From positions 92,647-156,646 of the forward strand of contig NZ_BOOG01000003.1 of assembly GCF_016863115.1 (NCBI RefSeq): a DNA stretch of 64,000 nucleotides, read 5' to 3'. The translations under genes and the position numbers were made by a program. Positions within the stretch are counted from its first letter, which is position 1. Every line of letters begins with the position of its first letter. Positions 26,064 through 34,750 of this stretch are shown piece after piece. This stretch comes from Sphaerimonospora thailandensis. GTDB lineage: Bacteria > Actinomycetota > Actinomycetes > Streptosporangiales > Streptosporangiaceae. The notes under the pieces are model-generated. The model worked only from the letters and a program-made list of their open reading frames with translations, had not been told where the DNA came from and did not search any database.

Positions 26064-26936
26064 ATGACGGACCTCCAGCTCTGGCTCTCCGCTATGGAGA
26101 TGGGCTGTTTCTTCGGCATGCTGGCGCTTGCCTACCACCTGATCTACGTCGGCGCCGGCTTCTTCAACTTCGCCATCGGCCCGTACGCGATGATGGGCGG
26201 GCTGTGCACATCATGGCTGGTCATCACCTATGACCTGGGCGTGTGGCCGGCCGCCGCCATCGGCGTGGCGGCGACGATCGCGCTGGCCGCCGCCACCGAG
26301 TTGGGAGTCGTGCGGCCGGTTCAGAAGCGCGGGGGCGGGGAGCTGCCCGCGCTGGTGGCGGTCGCGGCCGTGCTCTTCGCGATCCAGCAGTTCGCCGGTT
26401 ACCTCTTCGGCTATCCGACCCTGCCCGGGCAGAGCCTGGCGAGCTTCGCTCCGGTGCCGGTCGGCGACATCACCGTCCAGCCGAGCTCACTGCTGCTGAT
26501 CGTGGTCGCCGTGCTGACCTTCGTCGCGACCGCCGCCTGGATCCGGTTCAGCCGGACCGGCCGGCTGCTGCGCGCGGTCGGTGACAGCAACCAGGCGGCC
26601 GCGCTGCTCGGCCTGCCCGTCAACCGGATCCGGCTCATCGCGTTCGTGGTCGCCGGTTTCGTCGCCGCCCTGGCCGGCCTCCTGTTCGCCCCGAAGGCGG
26701 GGGTGAACTCCCTGTCCGGCCTGCACTGGTCGCTGTCGGGCTTCCTGGCCGTCGTGGTCGGCGGCACCGGCTCGGTGTGGGCGCCGCTTCTGGGCGGCAT
26801 GCTGCTCGGGCTGGTCGAGGTGTTCCTGCCCTACTACTTCGGCGGCCAGTCGCATGTCTACGGCATGCTCCTCATCGCGCTGCTGTTCTTCGCCTTCAAG
26901 CCGCAGGGCCTGTTCGTCCGGAAGGTGCGCGCATGA
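26064..26936 (+). CDS. Branched-chain amino acid-type ABC permease (LivH-like)
   Basis: The 290-residue membrane protein has about eight helices, the LivH-type NFAIGPYAMMGG near 40 and the EAA-like loop RAVGDSNQAAALLGLPVNRIRLIAF near 170-195. The ATG at 26064 follows AGAGGAG. It overlaps the LivM-like gene by ATGA. With the latter it forms the membrane channel of the importer. Confidence 0.92.
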   Translation: MTDLQLWLSAMEMGCFFGMLALAYHLIYVGAGFFNFAIGPYAMMGGLCTSWLVITYDLGVWPAAAIGVAATIALAAATELGVVRPVQKRGGGELPALVAVAAVLFAIQQFAGYLFGYPTLPGQSLASFAPVPVGDITVQPSSLLLIVVAVLTFVATAAWIRFSRTGRLLRAVGDSNQAAALLGLPVNRIRLIAFVVAGFVAALAGLLFAPKAGVNSLSGLHWSLSGFLAVVVGGTGSVWAPLLGGMLLGLVEVFLPYYFGGQSHVYGMLLIALLFFAFKPQGLFVRKVRA

Positions 26937-27949
26937 CCACCACGATCTCCCGGCCCACCGTGTCCAGCGACCGGTGGGACCCGCGCCGGATTCCCGGCGG
27001 CGGCGGTCTGGCTCTCGGCGTCGCCGTCGCCGCGCTGATCCTCGTCTGGGTCGGCTCCGACGGTTACCGGCAGACCCTCGTCATCTCCGCCGCCACGTAC
27101 GCGCTGATCGCGCTCGGGATGTACGTCCCCTATCTGATGGCCGGTTCGCTCTCCATGGCCTACAGCGCCTACGCGGGCATCGGCGGTTACGCGGTCGGGC
27201 TGATCTCCGCCAGGACGGGTCTGCCGCTCGTCGTCGCGTGGATCGCCGGCCCGATCGTGGCGGCGCTCGTCGCGGTGGTGCTGGGGATGGTCACCCGGCG
27301 GCTGTCCGGCTTCTTCCTCGCGGCGGTGACCCTGCTGTTCGGCATGGCCTTCACCGCGTTCCTCATCGACGCCGAGAGCGTCTCCGGGGGGTCGGGAGGC
27401 CTGGGCAACCTGCGGCCGCTCAACCTGCTGGGCTGGACGCCGAGCCACTACCACGTGGTGGTCGGCTCGGCGGTCGTCGTCTGCGTCATCGCGTTCCTGC
27501 TGGACCGGCTGCGGCTCTCGCCGTGGGGTGTGGTCGTGCGCACCATGCGCGACGCGCCGCGCGCCGTGGAGGCGGCCGGTGTGCGCGTCCCGGTGCTGAA
27601 CATCGTCGCGCTGGCGCTGGGGGCGATGATCGCGGCCGTCGGCGGTGGCCTGTTCACCTATGCGGCCGGCAGCATCACGCCCGACACGTTCACGCTCAAC
27701 ATCGTCTTCCTCGCCATCTTCATGCCGCTGATCGGCGGGGCGGGCACGCCGTGGGGCGCGGTCGCCGGCGCGGTGATCGCGGTCGAGCTGACCCTGAACT
27801 TCCCGGCCGTCCAGACCAGCGGCACGCTGCTGCTCGCGGTCGGCGTGCTGGTGATCATGCTGGTCGCCCCGAAGGGCGTGGTGGGCTACGCCGACAAGTT
27901 GCGCACGCGCCTGTGGGCGCTGCTGCGGAAGGAGCGGGACCGTGGCTGA
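26933..27949 (+). CDS. Branched-chain amino acid-type ABC permease (LivM-like)
   Basis: This 338-residue membrane protein has a charged 30-residue N-terminus, then eight to ten helices. It contains MAYSAYAGIGGYAVGL, GGSGGLGNLRPLNLLG and the coupling loop RTMRDAPRAVEAAGVRVPVLNIVAL, all typical of LivM. It overlaps the LivH-like gene by four bases and the ATPase gene by eight. Confidence 0.92.
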   Translation: MTTTISRPTVSSDRWDPRRIPGGGGLALGVAVAALILVWVGSDGYRQTLVISAATYALIALGMYVPYLMAGSLSMAYSAYAGIGGYAVGLISARTGLPLVVAWIAGPIVAALVAVVLGMVTRRLSGFFLAAVTLLFGMAFTAFLIDAESVSGGSGGLGNLRPLNLLGWTPSHYHVVVGSAVVVCVIAFLLDRLRLSPWGVVVRTMRDAPRAVEAAGVRVPVLNIVALALGAMIAAVGGGLFTYAAGSITPDTFTLNIVFLAIFMPLIGGAGTPWGAVAGAVIAVELTLNFPAVQTSGTLLLAVGVLVIMLVAPKGVVGYADKLRTRLWALLRKERDRG

Positions 27950-28778
27950 GGAGACCCTGCTGGTCGGGCGCGGCCTGACCAAACGGTACGGCGGGGTGAC
28001 CGCCCTGGAAGGGGTCGACTTCGAGTTGCGGGCCGGGGAGATCCTCGGCCTGGTCGGCCCGAACGGCGCCGGCAAGACCACTCTCGTCGACCTGATCTCC
28101 GGGGCGCAGGCGGCCACCACCGGTGAGCTGGTGCTGCGCGGGTCGAAGCTGACCGGGCCGGCCTCCCGCCGCGCCAGGGCCGGCCTCGCCCGGACCTTCC
28201 AGTACCCGCAGCTCGCACTGGAGCTGAGCGTCCGGGACAACCTCCTGCTCGGCTGGGCCGCCCGCAGGCACGCCTCGCTGTGGCAGATGATCGTCGGCGC
28301 GGCCGCCGGGGCGCTGCGGCCCCGCGTACCGGCCGACCAGGCCGCCGTGCGCACCCTCGCCGAGGAGCTGGGCATCGAGGGCCTGGACCGGGCCGCGGGC
28401 GATCTGACGCTCGGCGAGCAGCGGCTCGTCGAGGTCGGCCGGGCACTCGGGCAGGACCCCCTGGTGCTGCTGCTGGACGAGCCGTTCGCCGGCTCCGACG
28501 CGCGTGGCGTCACCGGCATCGCCGAGGTCATCCACACCGTGCAGCGGCGCGGGCACGCGGTCATCCTGGTCGATCACAACGTCGACCTGGTCGCGCGGCT
28601 GGTGGACAGGGTCATGCTGCTGGACCGGGGCCGGGTGGTCTTCGACGGCGACCCGCGCGAGTGCCTGGCCAGCCCGCAGATGCAGAGCGTCTACTTCGGA
28701 TCGGACGCCGACACCGACACCGACTCCGGTGCCGGTTCCCCGGAGACGCAGGCGGAGGTGGAAGATGTCCGGTCATGA
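27942..28778 (+). CDS. ABC importer ATPase (LivG-like)
   Basis: The 278-residue ATPase has Walker A GPNGAGKTTL (about 38-47), ARTFQYPQLALELSV in the Q-loop, the Liv-type signature LTLGEQRLVEVGRAL, Walker B VLLLDEPFAGSD and the switch VDHN. The C-terminal tail has an acidic DTDTDSGAGS repeat. It starts at GTG 27942 within the end of the LivM-like gene and overlaps the LivF-like gene by 14 bases. Confidence 0.93.
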   Translation: MAEETLLVGRGLTKRYGGVTALEGVDFELRAGEILGLVGPNGAGKTTLVDLISGAQAATTGELVLRGSKLTGPASRRARAGLARTFQYPQLALELSVRDNLLLGWAARRHASLWQMIVGAAAGALRPRVPADQAAVRTLAEELGIEGLDRAAGDLTLGEQRLVEVGRALGQDPLVLLLDEPFAGSDARGVTGIAEVIHTVQRRGHAVILVDHNVDLVARLVDRVMLLDRGRVVFDGDPRECLASPQMQSVYFGSDADTDTDSGAGSPETQAEVEDVRS

Positions 28779-29499
28779 GCTGAAGGTCGAAGGGCTGAGC
28801 GTCCGCTACGGGCAGGCCAGCGCGCTCAGCGACGTCACGATCACGGCGCGGGGCGGCGCGGTCACCGCGCTGGTCGGCCCCAACGGCGCCGGCAAGAGCA
28901 GCCTGCTGCTCGCCGCGTACGGCTCGGTGCCCGCGACGGGGACGGTGTACCTCGACGGCACGGACATCACCCGGCTGCGCCCGGTCGCCCGGGCCCGGGC
29001 GGGAATCTCGATCGTGCCCCAGGGCCGGCAACTGTTCCCGCACCTGGACGTCGCGGACAACCTCCGGGTGATGGCCGAGCTGCTCCGCCTGCCCGGCTCC
29101 GCCGTGGACGACGCACTGGATCGGTTCCCGATCCTGCGCAAGCGGCTGCGCAGCCTGGCCGGCGTGCTGTCCGGCGGCGAGCAGCAGATGCTCGTGGTCT
29201 CACGCGCGCTGATGAGCTCGCCCAAGGTGCTGCTGCTGGACGAGATGATGACCGGCCTCGCCCCGCTCATCGTCCAGGAGCTGGCCCGGTCGGTGACCTC
29301 CCTGGCCCGCGAGGGTGTGGCGGTGCTGCTGGCCGAGCCGGCGCTCGGCGTCCTGCGGCGGGTCGTCGACCGGGGCTACGTGCTGGTCCGGGGCGAGGTC
29401 GTGGCGCAGGTGGACGACGGCGGCAGCGCCCTGGACGAGGCGTACAGCACGGCGATCGGCATCGAGCAGCCCAAGGACCTGCGTCCCGCGGGCCGATGA
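28765..29499 (+). CDS. ABC importer ATPase (LivF-like)
   Basis: The 244-residue ATPase has Walker A GPNGAGKSSL, the LivF-type IVPQGRQLFPHLDVADNL, signature LSGGEQQMLVVSRAL, and Walker B LLLDEMMTGLAP, where Met-Met replaces the common Pro-Ser. The switch position reads LAEPALGVL, so the usual switch His is replaced. LivF proteins often vary here. It ends the Liv operon, and an SDR gene follows after 58 bases on the same strand. Confidence 0.92.
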   Translation: MSGHELKVEGLSVRYGQASALSDVTITARGGAVTALVGPNGAGKSSLLLAAYGSVPATGTVYLDGTDITRLRPVARARAGISIVPQGRQLFPHLDVADNLRVMAELLRLPGSAVDDALDRFPILRKRLRSLAGVLSGGEQQMLVVSRALMSSPKVLLLDEMMTGLAPLIVQELARSVTSLAREGVAVLLAEPALGVLRRVVDRGYVLVRGEVVAQVDDGGSALDEAYSTAIGIEQPKDLRPAGR

Positions 29500-29557
29500 C
29501 CGGACCGTCGAAGCCGCGGCGTGAGCCGCCTTCAGGAACTGTGGAGAGGAGTTCGCG

Positions 29558-30463
29558 ATGAATGCCGACACGGCCCCGCGGGGCCGGTTGACCGGCAAGG
29601 CGATCGTGGTCACCGGCGCGGGCCGCGGTCTCGGCGCCGCGTACGCCCGCCTGGCCGCCGCCGAAGGCGCATCTGTGATCGTCAACGACGTCGACGGCGA
29701 GGCGGCCGCGTCGATCGCCGCGGAGATCGGCGCGATCGGCGACGACTCCGACATCGCGACCTGGGAAGGGGCCGGTCGGCTGATCGAGGCCTGCCGGAGC
29801 GCGTACGGCAGGATCGACGGCCTGGTCAACAACGCCGGGATCTTCCACCTCGCCCATCCACGCGAGCAGGATCCCGCGGAGTTCCGCAGGATGATCGAGG
29901 TCAACCTGCTCGGCACCGCCTACTGCGGCCTGCACGCCATCCGGGCCATGCTCGGCCAGCCCGGCGGCGGCTCGGTCGTGAACGTGACGTCCGGCTCCCA
30001 GGCCGGTTCCGCCGCCATGGGCGCGTACGGCGCGAGCAAGGGCGGGGTCGCCTCCCTCACCTACTGCTGGGCGGCCGACCTCGCCGGCACCGCCGTACGG
30101 GTGAACGCCGTGTCGCCGAACGCGCACACCCGGATGGCGGACACGTTCGAGCGCTACCTCGGCGAACGGGCACGGGGGCAGAACGTGGGCAAATCACCGG
30201 CCACGAACGCGCCTGCCGTGGTCTACCTGCTGTCCGACGCGGCAGCCGGCATCCACGGCCAGGTCGTGCGGGTGGACGGCGACGAACTGTCGCTGATGAC
30301 GCATCCCGGTGTGGCGATGCCGGCCGTGAGAATGCCGGCCTGGACGGTGGCGGCGGTGGCCGCGGCCTTCGACGACGAGCTCGCCCGGCGGCAGCAGCCC
30401 CTGGGCGTACACCCTGGGATCGACATGAATGGGGTCGACATGAATGGAGCCGCAGGTGCCTGA
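29558..30463 (+). CDS. Short-chain dehydrogenase/reductase (SDR)
   Basis: The 301-residue SDR has the cofactor motif TGAGRGLGAAYA (about 19-30), VNNAG near 88, and active-site residues NVTSGS and YGASKGG (Tyr about 151, Lys about 155). An extended C-terminus past 245 resembles the hydroxyacyl-CoA dehydrogenase SDRs of multifunctional enzymes. The end of the gene is a short tandem DNA repeat encoding DMNG twice. GAGAGGAG precedes the start. It likely oxidises a 3-hydroxyacyl-CoA in the same pathway. Confidence 0.88.
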   Translation: MNADTAPRGRLTGKAIVVTGAGRGLGAAYARLAAAEGASVIVNDVDGEAAASIAAEIGAIGDDSDIATWEGAGRLIEACRSAYGRIDGLVNNAGIFHLAHPREQDPAEFRRMIEVNLLGTAYCGLHAIRAMLGQPGGGSVVNVTSGSQAGSAAMGAYGASKGGVASLTYCWAADLAGTAVRVNAVSPNAHTRMADTFERYLGERARGQNVGKSPATNAPAVVYLLSDAAAGIHGQVVRVDGDELSLMTHPGVAMPAVRMPAWTVAAVAAAFDDELARRQQPLGVHPGIDMNGVDMNGAAGA

Positions 30464-32066
30464 GTTCTCCAAGACGACGGAGTTCTCCGCGGCGACGATC
30501 GACCGCTACTACGCCGACGGCGTCTGGACCGGCGACACGATCGCCGATCTGGTGGCGCGCAACGCCGCGGACGCGCCGGACGCCGTCGCCTTCCACGCCT
30601 CCGACGCCACGCTGACGTGGCGGGAGTACGACCGGCTGTCCACCCGGCTGGCCGCGGCCTGGGCCCTCAACGGCCTGCGGCCCGGTGACATGATCGCGGT
30701 CCTGTTCACCGGTGGCGCACTCACCCATGTGGCCTACCTGGCCGCGCAGAAGGCCGGGCTGGTGACCGTCGGCCTGCCGCCGCGGGCCGGGGACGCCGAG
30801 ATCGCGCACCTGCTGAGGCACACCGGCGCGGCCGCGCTGGCGACCCGGGCGTCGCATCGCGGCCGGCCGGGGCACGAGATCGCCCGGGCCGCCGGGGTCG
30901 GCCGGCATCTGGTGGTGGACCTGATCGGGTCGGACCTCACCGTGGCGTGCGAGGGCGTTCCGCTGCCGGTCCCGCCGTGGGAGCAGGCCGCGGCGCGGGT
31001 GGCCGGCCGGGGGCTCGGCCCCGACGACCTGTTCTTCCTCAACTCCACCTCCGGCACGACCGGGCGGCCCAAGTGCGTGCGGGCGACCATGAACATCCGC
31101 AAGTACTTCGGACCGCTCGCCGCGGAGGCCGCCGGCTTCGGCCCCGGCGAGGTGGTGCTGAGCGCGCTGCCCGCGCCGTACGGCTTCGGACTGTGGAGCG
31201 CCCACGTGGTGCCGGCGCAGTACCGCTTCCCCACCGTGCTCACCGCCGAGTTCGACCCGGCCGAGACGCTGCGGCTGATCGAGCGCCACCGGGTGACCGT
31301 GCTCGCGGCCGTGACCAGCCAGTTCATCATGCTGCTGAACGCGCCGGAGTTCGCCGAGCACGACCTGAGCTCGCTGCGGGTGCTGTTCACCGGCGGGGAA
31401 CGGGTGCCCTATCACCGCGCCGTCGAGTTCGAGGAGCGCACCGGCTGCGCCGTGCTGCAGTTCTACGGATCCAACGAGGCGGGCCCGATCTCGGTCACCA
31501 GGGTCGCCGACGACCGGGAGCGGCGGCTGCGCACGGCGGGCCGCCCGATCCCGGAGATGCGGGTCCGGTTCATCACCCCCGAAGGGGCCATGGATGAGAG
31601 CGGCCCCGGCCAGGTCGCCGTCGACGGGCCGGGCTGCTGCCCCGGCTACTTCCGGGACGAGCAGGCCGACCGCGTTCTGTTCCGGGCGGACGGCCGGCTG
31701 CTCACCGGGGACATCGGGAGCGTGGACGAGGCCGGTTATCTGTCGGTGACCGGGCGGACCGCCGACTTCATCATCAGGGGTGGGCACAACGTCAGCGCAC
31801 TTGTGGTGGAGGAGTCGGTCGGCGGTCACCCCCGGGTGGCCCAGACGGCCGTGATCGGAATGCCCGACGAGGTGCTGGGCGAGCGGGTGTGCGCGTTCGT
31901 GGTCACCCGCGACGGTCGCGAACTGACCCTCGACGACCTGCGGGAGCACCTGGACGCCGCGGGCGTCTCCAAGGTGAACTGGCCGGAGCGCCTGGTCCGG
32001 CTGCCCGCCCTGCCGATGGGGGCGGGCGGCAAGGTCGACAAGCCGGCGCTGCGCGGGCTGGTGTGA
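30444..32066 (+). CDS. Acyl/aryl-CoA ligase (AMP-forming), second of three
   Basis: This 540-residue ANL enzyme has the P-loop LNSTSGTTGRPKCV (about 198-211), A5 VLQFYGSNEAGPIS (about 337-350), A7 LLTGDIG, A8 GRTADFIIRGGHNVSALVVE and a C-terminal GGKVDK with the catalytic Lys. The FYGSNEAG motif and overall build resemble benzoate-type and cyclohexanecarboxylate-type ligases. It overlaps the SDR by 20 bases. A GTG at 30456 with GGAG in front is an alternative start. It is about as long as the third ligase and visibly related to it. Confidence 0.9.
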   Translation: MEPQVPEFSKTTEFSAATIDRYYADGVWTGDTIADLVARNAADAPDAVAFHASDATLTWREYDRLSTRLAAAWALNGLRPGDMIAVLFTGGALTHVAYLAAQKAGLVTVGLPPRAGDAEIAHLLRHTGAAALATRASHRGRPGHEIARAAGVGRHLVVDLIGSDLTVACEGVPLPVPPWEQAAARVAGRGLGPDDLFFLNSTSGTTGRPKCVRATMNIRKYFGPLAAEAAGFGPGEVVLSALPAPYGFGLWSAHVVPAQYRFPTVLTAEFDPAETLRLIERHRVTVLAAVTSQFIMLLNAPEFAEHDLSSLRVLFTGGERVPYHRAVEFEERTGCAVLQFYGSNEAGPISVTRVADDRERRLRTAGRPIPEMRVRFITPEGAMDESGPGQVAVDGPGCCPGYFRDEQADRVLFRADGRLLTGDIGSVDEAGYLSVTGRTADFIIRGGHNVSALVVEESVGGHPRVAQTAVIGMPDEVLGERVCAFVVTRDGRELTLDDLREHLDAAGVSKVNWPERLVRLPALPMGAGGKVDKPALRGLV

Positions 32067-32078
32067 CCACGGGCTGCC

Positions 32079-32477
32079 TCAGCCGCGGCCCTGGATCAGG
32101 GTCTGGGTCACCTGGCCGTCGCCGATCGTGGTGCCCGCCACTCGCGCGGACACGTCGAAGGTGATGTGGCGGCCGCGCACTTCGGCCACCACCGCCCGCA
32201 CGTCGACGCGCTGGCCGGCCAGGGCCGGGGCCCGGTGCCGTACCCCGATCCAGGTGCCGACGGCGGCGGCGCCCGGCGCGAAACGCGGGCGCAGGATGTC
32301 GGCGGCGGTGTCCTCCAGGAAAGCGATCAGCGACGGGGTGGTGAGCACCGGGGGCGCCCCGGGCACGTGCCCGGTGACCATGGACTCGGTCACCTCGAAG
32401 GAGCGCTCCATCTGATCGCCCGCTTGCACCGGATCGGCCAGCAGCTGGTCCGCGGCCGGGGTCTGCCAGATGTCCAT
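32079..32477 (-). CDS. Hotdog-fold thioesterase, FlK-like
   Basis: The 132-residue protein resembles fluoroacetyl-CoA thioesterase FlK: VTGHVPGAPPVLTTPSLIAFLEDTAADIL supplies the Thr and Glu of the catalytic set, and TWIGVRHRAPA the His. It may hydrolyse an unproductive or toxic acyl-CoA, rescuing free CoA, in a pathway with three CoA ligases. ATG 32477 follows AAGGAGG. It is divergent from the third ligase, with a KstR2-like operator between them. Confidence 0.82.
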   Translation of the reverse strand: MDIWQTPAADQLLADPVQAGDQMERSFEVTESMVTGHVPGAPPVLTTPSLIAFLEDTAADILRPRFAPGAAAVGTWIGVRHRAPALAGQRVDVRAVVAEVRGRHITFDVSARVAGTTIGDGQVTQTLIQGRG

Positions 32478-32521
32478 TCCGCCTCCTTGACGTCCTTTTT
32501 GGATCCACACAGAATGACACA

Positions 32522-32535
32522 ACCAAGCATTTGTT
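32522..32535. promoter_or_regulatory. KstR2-like operator between thioesterase and ligase genes
   Basis: ACCAAGCATTTGTT matches AnCAAGnnCTTGnT at nine of ten fixed positions. It lies 45 bases upstream of the thioesterase start and 23 bases before the ligase start, so one repressor could control both divergent genes. Confidence 0.62.
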
Positions 32536-32557
32536 AGATAGATTAGGGCAGGGTACC

Positions 32558-34264
32558 GTGGGATTCGCTGATGTCGCCGCTCTGTTTCCGCCTGGTACGG
32601 CGCCGGCCGCCGGCAGCGCGCACGAGCGTTACGTCGCGCAGCGGCTCGCCGAGGTGGGGCGGTGGGGCACGGACACGCTCGTCGACCGGGTGCGTCGGCA
32701 CGCCGCGGTCATCCCCGACCGTCCCGCCTTCATCGCCGCCCCGGCTCCGGGGAAGACTTCAGGGAACGCCTCGGGGGAGGTCTCAGGAGAAGACGGGGAC
32801 CGGATCAGCTGGAGGCAGTACGACGAGCTGTCCGACCGCCTCGCCGTGCTGCTGCTGCGCTCCGCAGTCCCTGGCGGTGGCGGCCTCGCGCGCGGTGAAC
32901 GGGTCGGAGTGCTGCTCCCGGACGGCGTGGCCGTACACGTCGCCTATCTGGCGGCGCTGAAGGCCGGCGTCGTGGTCGTGGGCATCGGGCCGCGGGCCGG
33001 CCGCCAGGAGCTCCGGCACCTGCTCACCGTCGGCGGCGCCACGGCGCTGATCAGCCACGCGGAACACCGCGGCACACCCGTCGGCGAGCTCGTCGACGGG
33101 CTGCCGCTGCAGTCGCGGCTGGTGCTGCCCCACCGGCTCACGGACGCGGACTGGCCCGAGCCGACGCGGGACGATCGCCGGCTGCTCGAGTCCCGCGCCC
33201 TCGGCCTCGGCGAGATCCATCTGCTGAACGGCACCTCGGGCACCACCGGCATGCCCAAATGCGTGGCGCACAACCAGAACCGGTGGATGTACTACCACGA
33301 GCTCGCCGTCGAGGCGGGGGCGCTCACCCCTGACGACGTCTTCCTCACCCTCATCCCGGCGCCGTACGGCTTCGCGCAGTGGACCGCGAACTTCACGCCC
33401 ACGCTGCTCGGCTCGCCCACCGTGGTGATGCCGCGGTTCTCCGCCGCCGGGGCGCTGGAGCTGATCGAGCGGGAGCGGGTGACCGTGGTGTGCTGCGTGA
33501 GCACGCAGTTCATCATGATGCTCAACTCCGATCCCGGCCGGTACGACCTGAGCTCGCTGCGCTGCATGTTCACCGGCGGCGAGGCGGTGCCCTACGAGCG
33601 GGCCGCCGAGTTCGAGCGGCGCACCGGCGCCCAGGTGCTGCAGTTCTTCGGCTCCAACGAGACGGGGGCGCTGTCGCGGACCCGGACCACCGACACCGTG
33701 GAGCGGCGCCTGCGCACGGCGGGGCGCGTCATCGACGAGATGCACGTCCGGCTGCTGGCCGAGGACGGCGCCGACGTCACCGCCACCGGCGGTCCCGGTC
33801 AGGCCGCGTGCGCCGGACCGGCCACCTGTCTGGGATATTTCGACGACCCCGAGGCCAACGAGCGGCTGTTCACCCCGGACGGCTGGATGCTCACCGGGGA
33901 CATCTGCACCGTCGACGAGGACGGCTACCTGCACGTGGTGGACCGCAAGTCGGACTTCATCATCCGCGGCGGCAAGAACGTCAGCGCCGCCGCCGTGGAG
34001 GAGCAGGTCGGCACCCACCCGGCGGTCGCCATGGTCGCCGCCGTGGCCGTCCCTGATCCGACGTACGGCGAGCGGGTCTGCGCCGTCGTGGTCCTCCGCC
34101 CCGGCGCCGCCGTCGACCTGGACGGCCTGCGGGCGCATCTCGCCGGGCGCGGGGTCTCCCCGGAGAACTGGCCGGAACGACTGGAGATCGTCGACGAGCT
34201 GCCCCGGGGCTCCGGCGGCAAGGTCGCCAAGGCGGAGCTGCGCACCCGCCTCCGCACGCGTTAA
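32558..34264 (+). CDS. Acyl/aryl-CoA ligase (AMP-forming), third of three
   Basis: The 568-residue ANL enzyme has LNGTSGTTGMPKCV, VLQFFGSNETGALS, WMLTGDICTVDEDGYL, DRKSDFIIRGGKNVSAAAVE and the C-terminal SGGKVAK with the catalytic Lys. It resembles the second ligase throughout, including the CVSTQFIMMLNS core. It carries an extra Gly/Ser/Glu-rich insert near 67-86. GTG 32558 after AGGGCAGGG is chosen because a TTG at 32531 would lie inside the operator. Its stop codon overlaps the broken GH3 gene behind it, which marks a junction. Confidence 0.88.
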   Translation: MGFADVAALFPPGTAPAAGSAHERYVAQRLAEVGRWGTDTLVDRVRRHAAVIPDRPAFIAAPAPGKTSGNASGEVSGEDGDRISWRQYDELSDRLAVLLLRSAVPGGGGLARGERVGVLLPDGVAVHVAYLAALKAGVVVVGIGPRAGRQELRHLLTVGGATALISHAEHRGTPVGELVDGLPLQSRLVLPHRLTDADWPEPTRDDRRLLESRALGLGEIHLLNGTSGTTGMPKCVAHNQNRWMYYHELAVEAGALTPDDVFLTLIPAPYGFAQWTANFTPTLLGSPTVVMPRFSAAGALELIERERVTVVCCVSTQFIMMLNSDPGRYDLSSLRCMFTGGEAVPYERAAEFERRTGAQVLQFFGSNETGALSRTRTTDTVERRLRTAGRVIDEMHVRLLAEDGADVTATGGPGQAACAGPATCLGYFDDPEANERLFTPDGWMLTGDICTVDEDGYLHVVDRKSDFIIRGGKNVSAAAVEEQVGTHPAVAMVAAVAVPDPTYGERVCAVVVLRPGAAVDLDGLRAHLAGRGVSPENWPERLEIVDELPRGSGGKVAKAELRTRLRTR

Positions 34265-34608
34265 TCCCCCGGCGACGGGGTCCGCAGGTAGGTGCCCGGC
34301 TGCCCGCCGGGGCCGCGCGGGATCTGCACCGGCAGCTTCCCGGTGGGCTGCACCCGGCCGGACAGGACGCCGGCGATGGCCGCGCCGCCCTCCTCACCGG
34401 GCATGAACGCCTGGACGAGCGCGGCGGCCCTGCCGTGCACCTCGCCCAGCGCGTACGGCCGGCCCGACACGACGACCACCACGACGGGCGTCCCCGTCGC
34501 GGTCAGCTCCACCAGCAGGTCCTCCTGCACCCCGGGCAGCCGCAGGTCCTCGGCGTCGCAGCCCTCGCCCGAGGTGCCCTGCCCGAACATCCCGGCGAGC
34601 TCCCACGC
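34261..34608 (-). pseudogene. Remnant of a GH3 beta-glucosidase/beta-xylosidase
   Basis: The minus strand encodes about 115 residues that fit the C-terminal sandwich domain of GH3 glycosidases: GQGTSGEGCDAEDL, RLPGVQEDLLVEL, TPVVVVVVSGRPYALG, FMPGEEGGAAIAGVLSG and LPVQIPRGPGGQPGTYL. A complete GH3 enzyme has several hundred more residues before this block and usually a further domain after it. Both are absent: the 5' side stops next to a palindrome and the 3' side ends in a stop overlapping the ligase stop. It is a deletion or insertion remnant that once belonged to the sugar ABC operon next to it. Confidence 0.8.
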
Positions 34609-34616
34609 GGCATGTC

Positions 34617-34630
34617 TCGAAATATTTCGA
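34617..34630. promoter_or_regulatory. 14-bp palindrome, likely operator of the sugar ABC operon
   Basis: TCGAAATATTTCGA is a perfect palindrome 121 bases before the sugar-binding protein gene, in a locally AT-rich stretch. It contains the CGAA/TTCG elements described for xylo-oligosaccharide regulators such as BxlR, although the spacing differs. No matching regulator gene is in the window. Confidence 0.55.
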
Positions 34631-34750
34631 CGAGATGATCCAAGGAGGGCCAAACGGGGACACTGGCGGTACGATCCACGACAACCGGCCCCCGTATTCG
34701 ATCTGTCATTGAGCCGCCACCAGCCTCGACATAGACGTACGGAGATCAGA

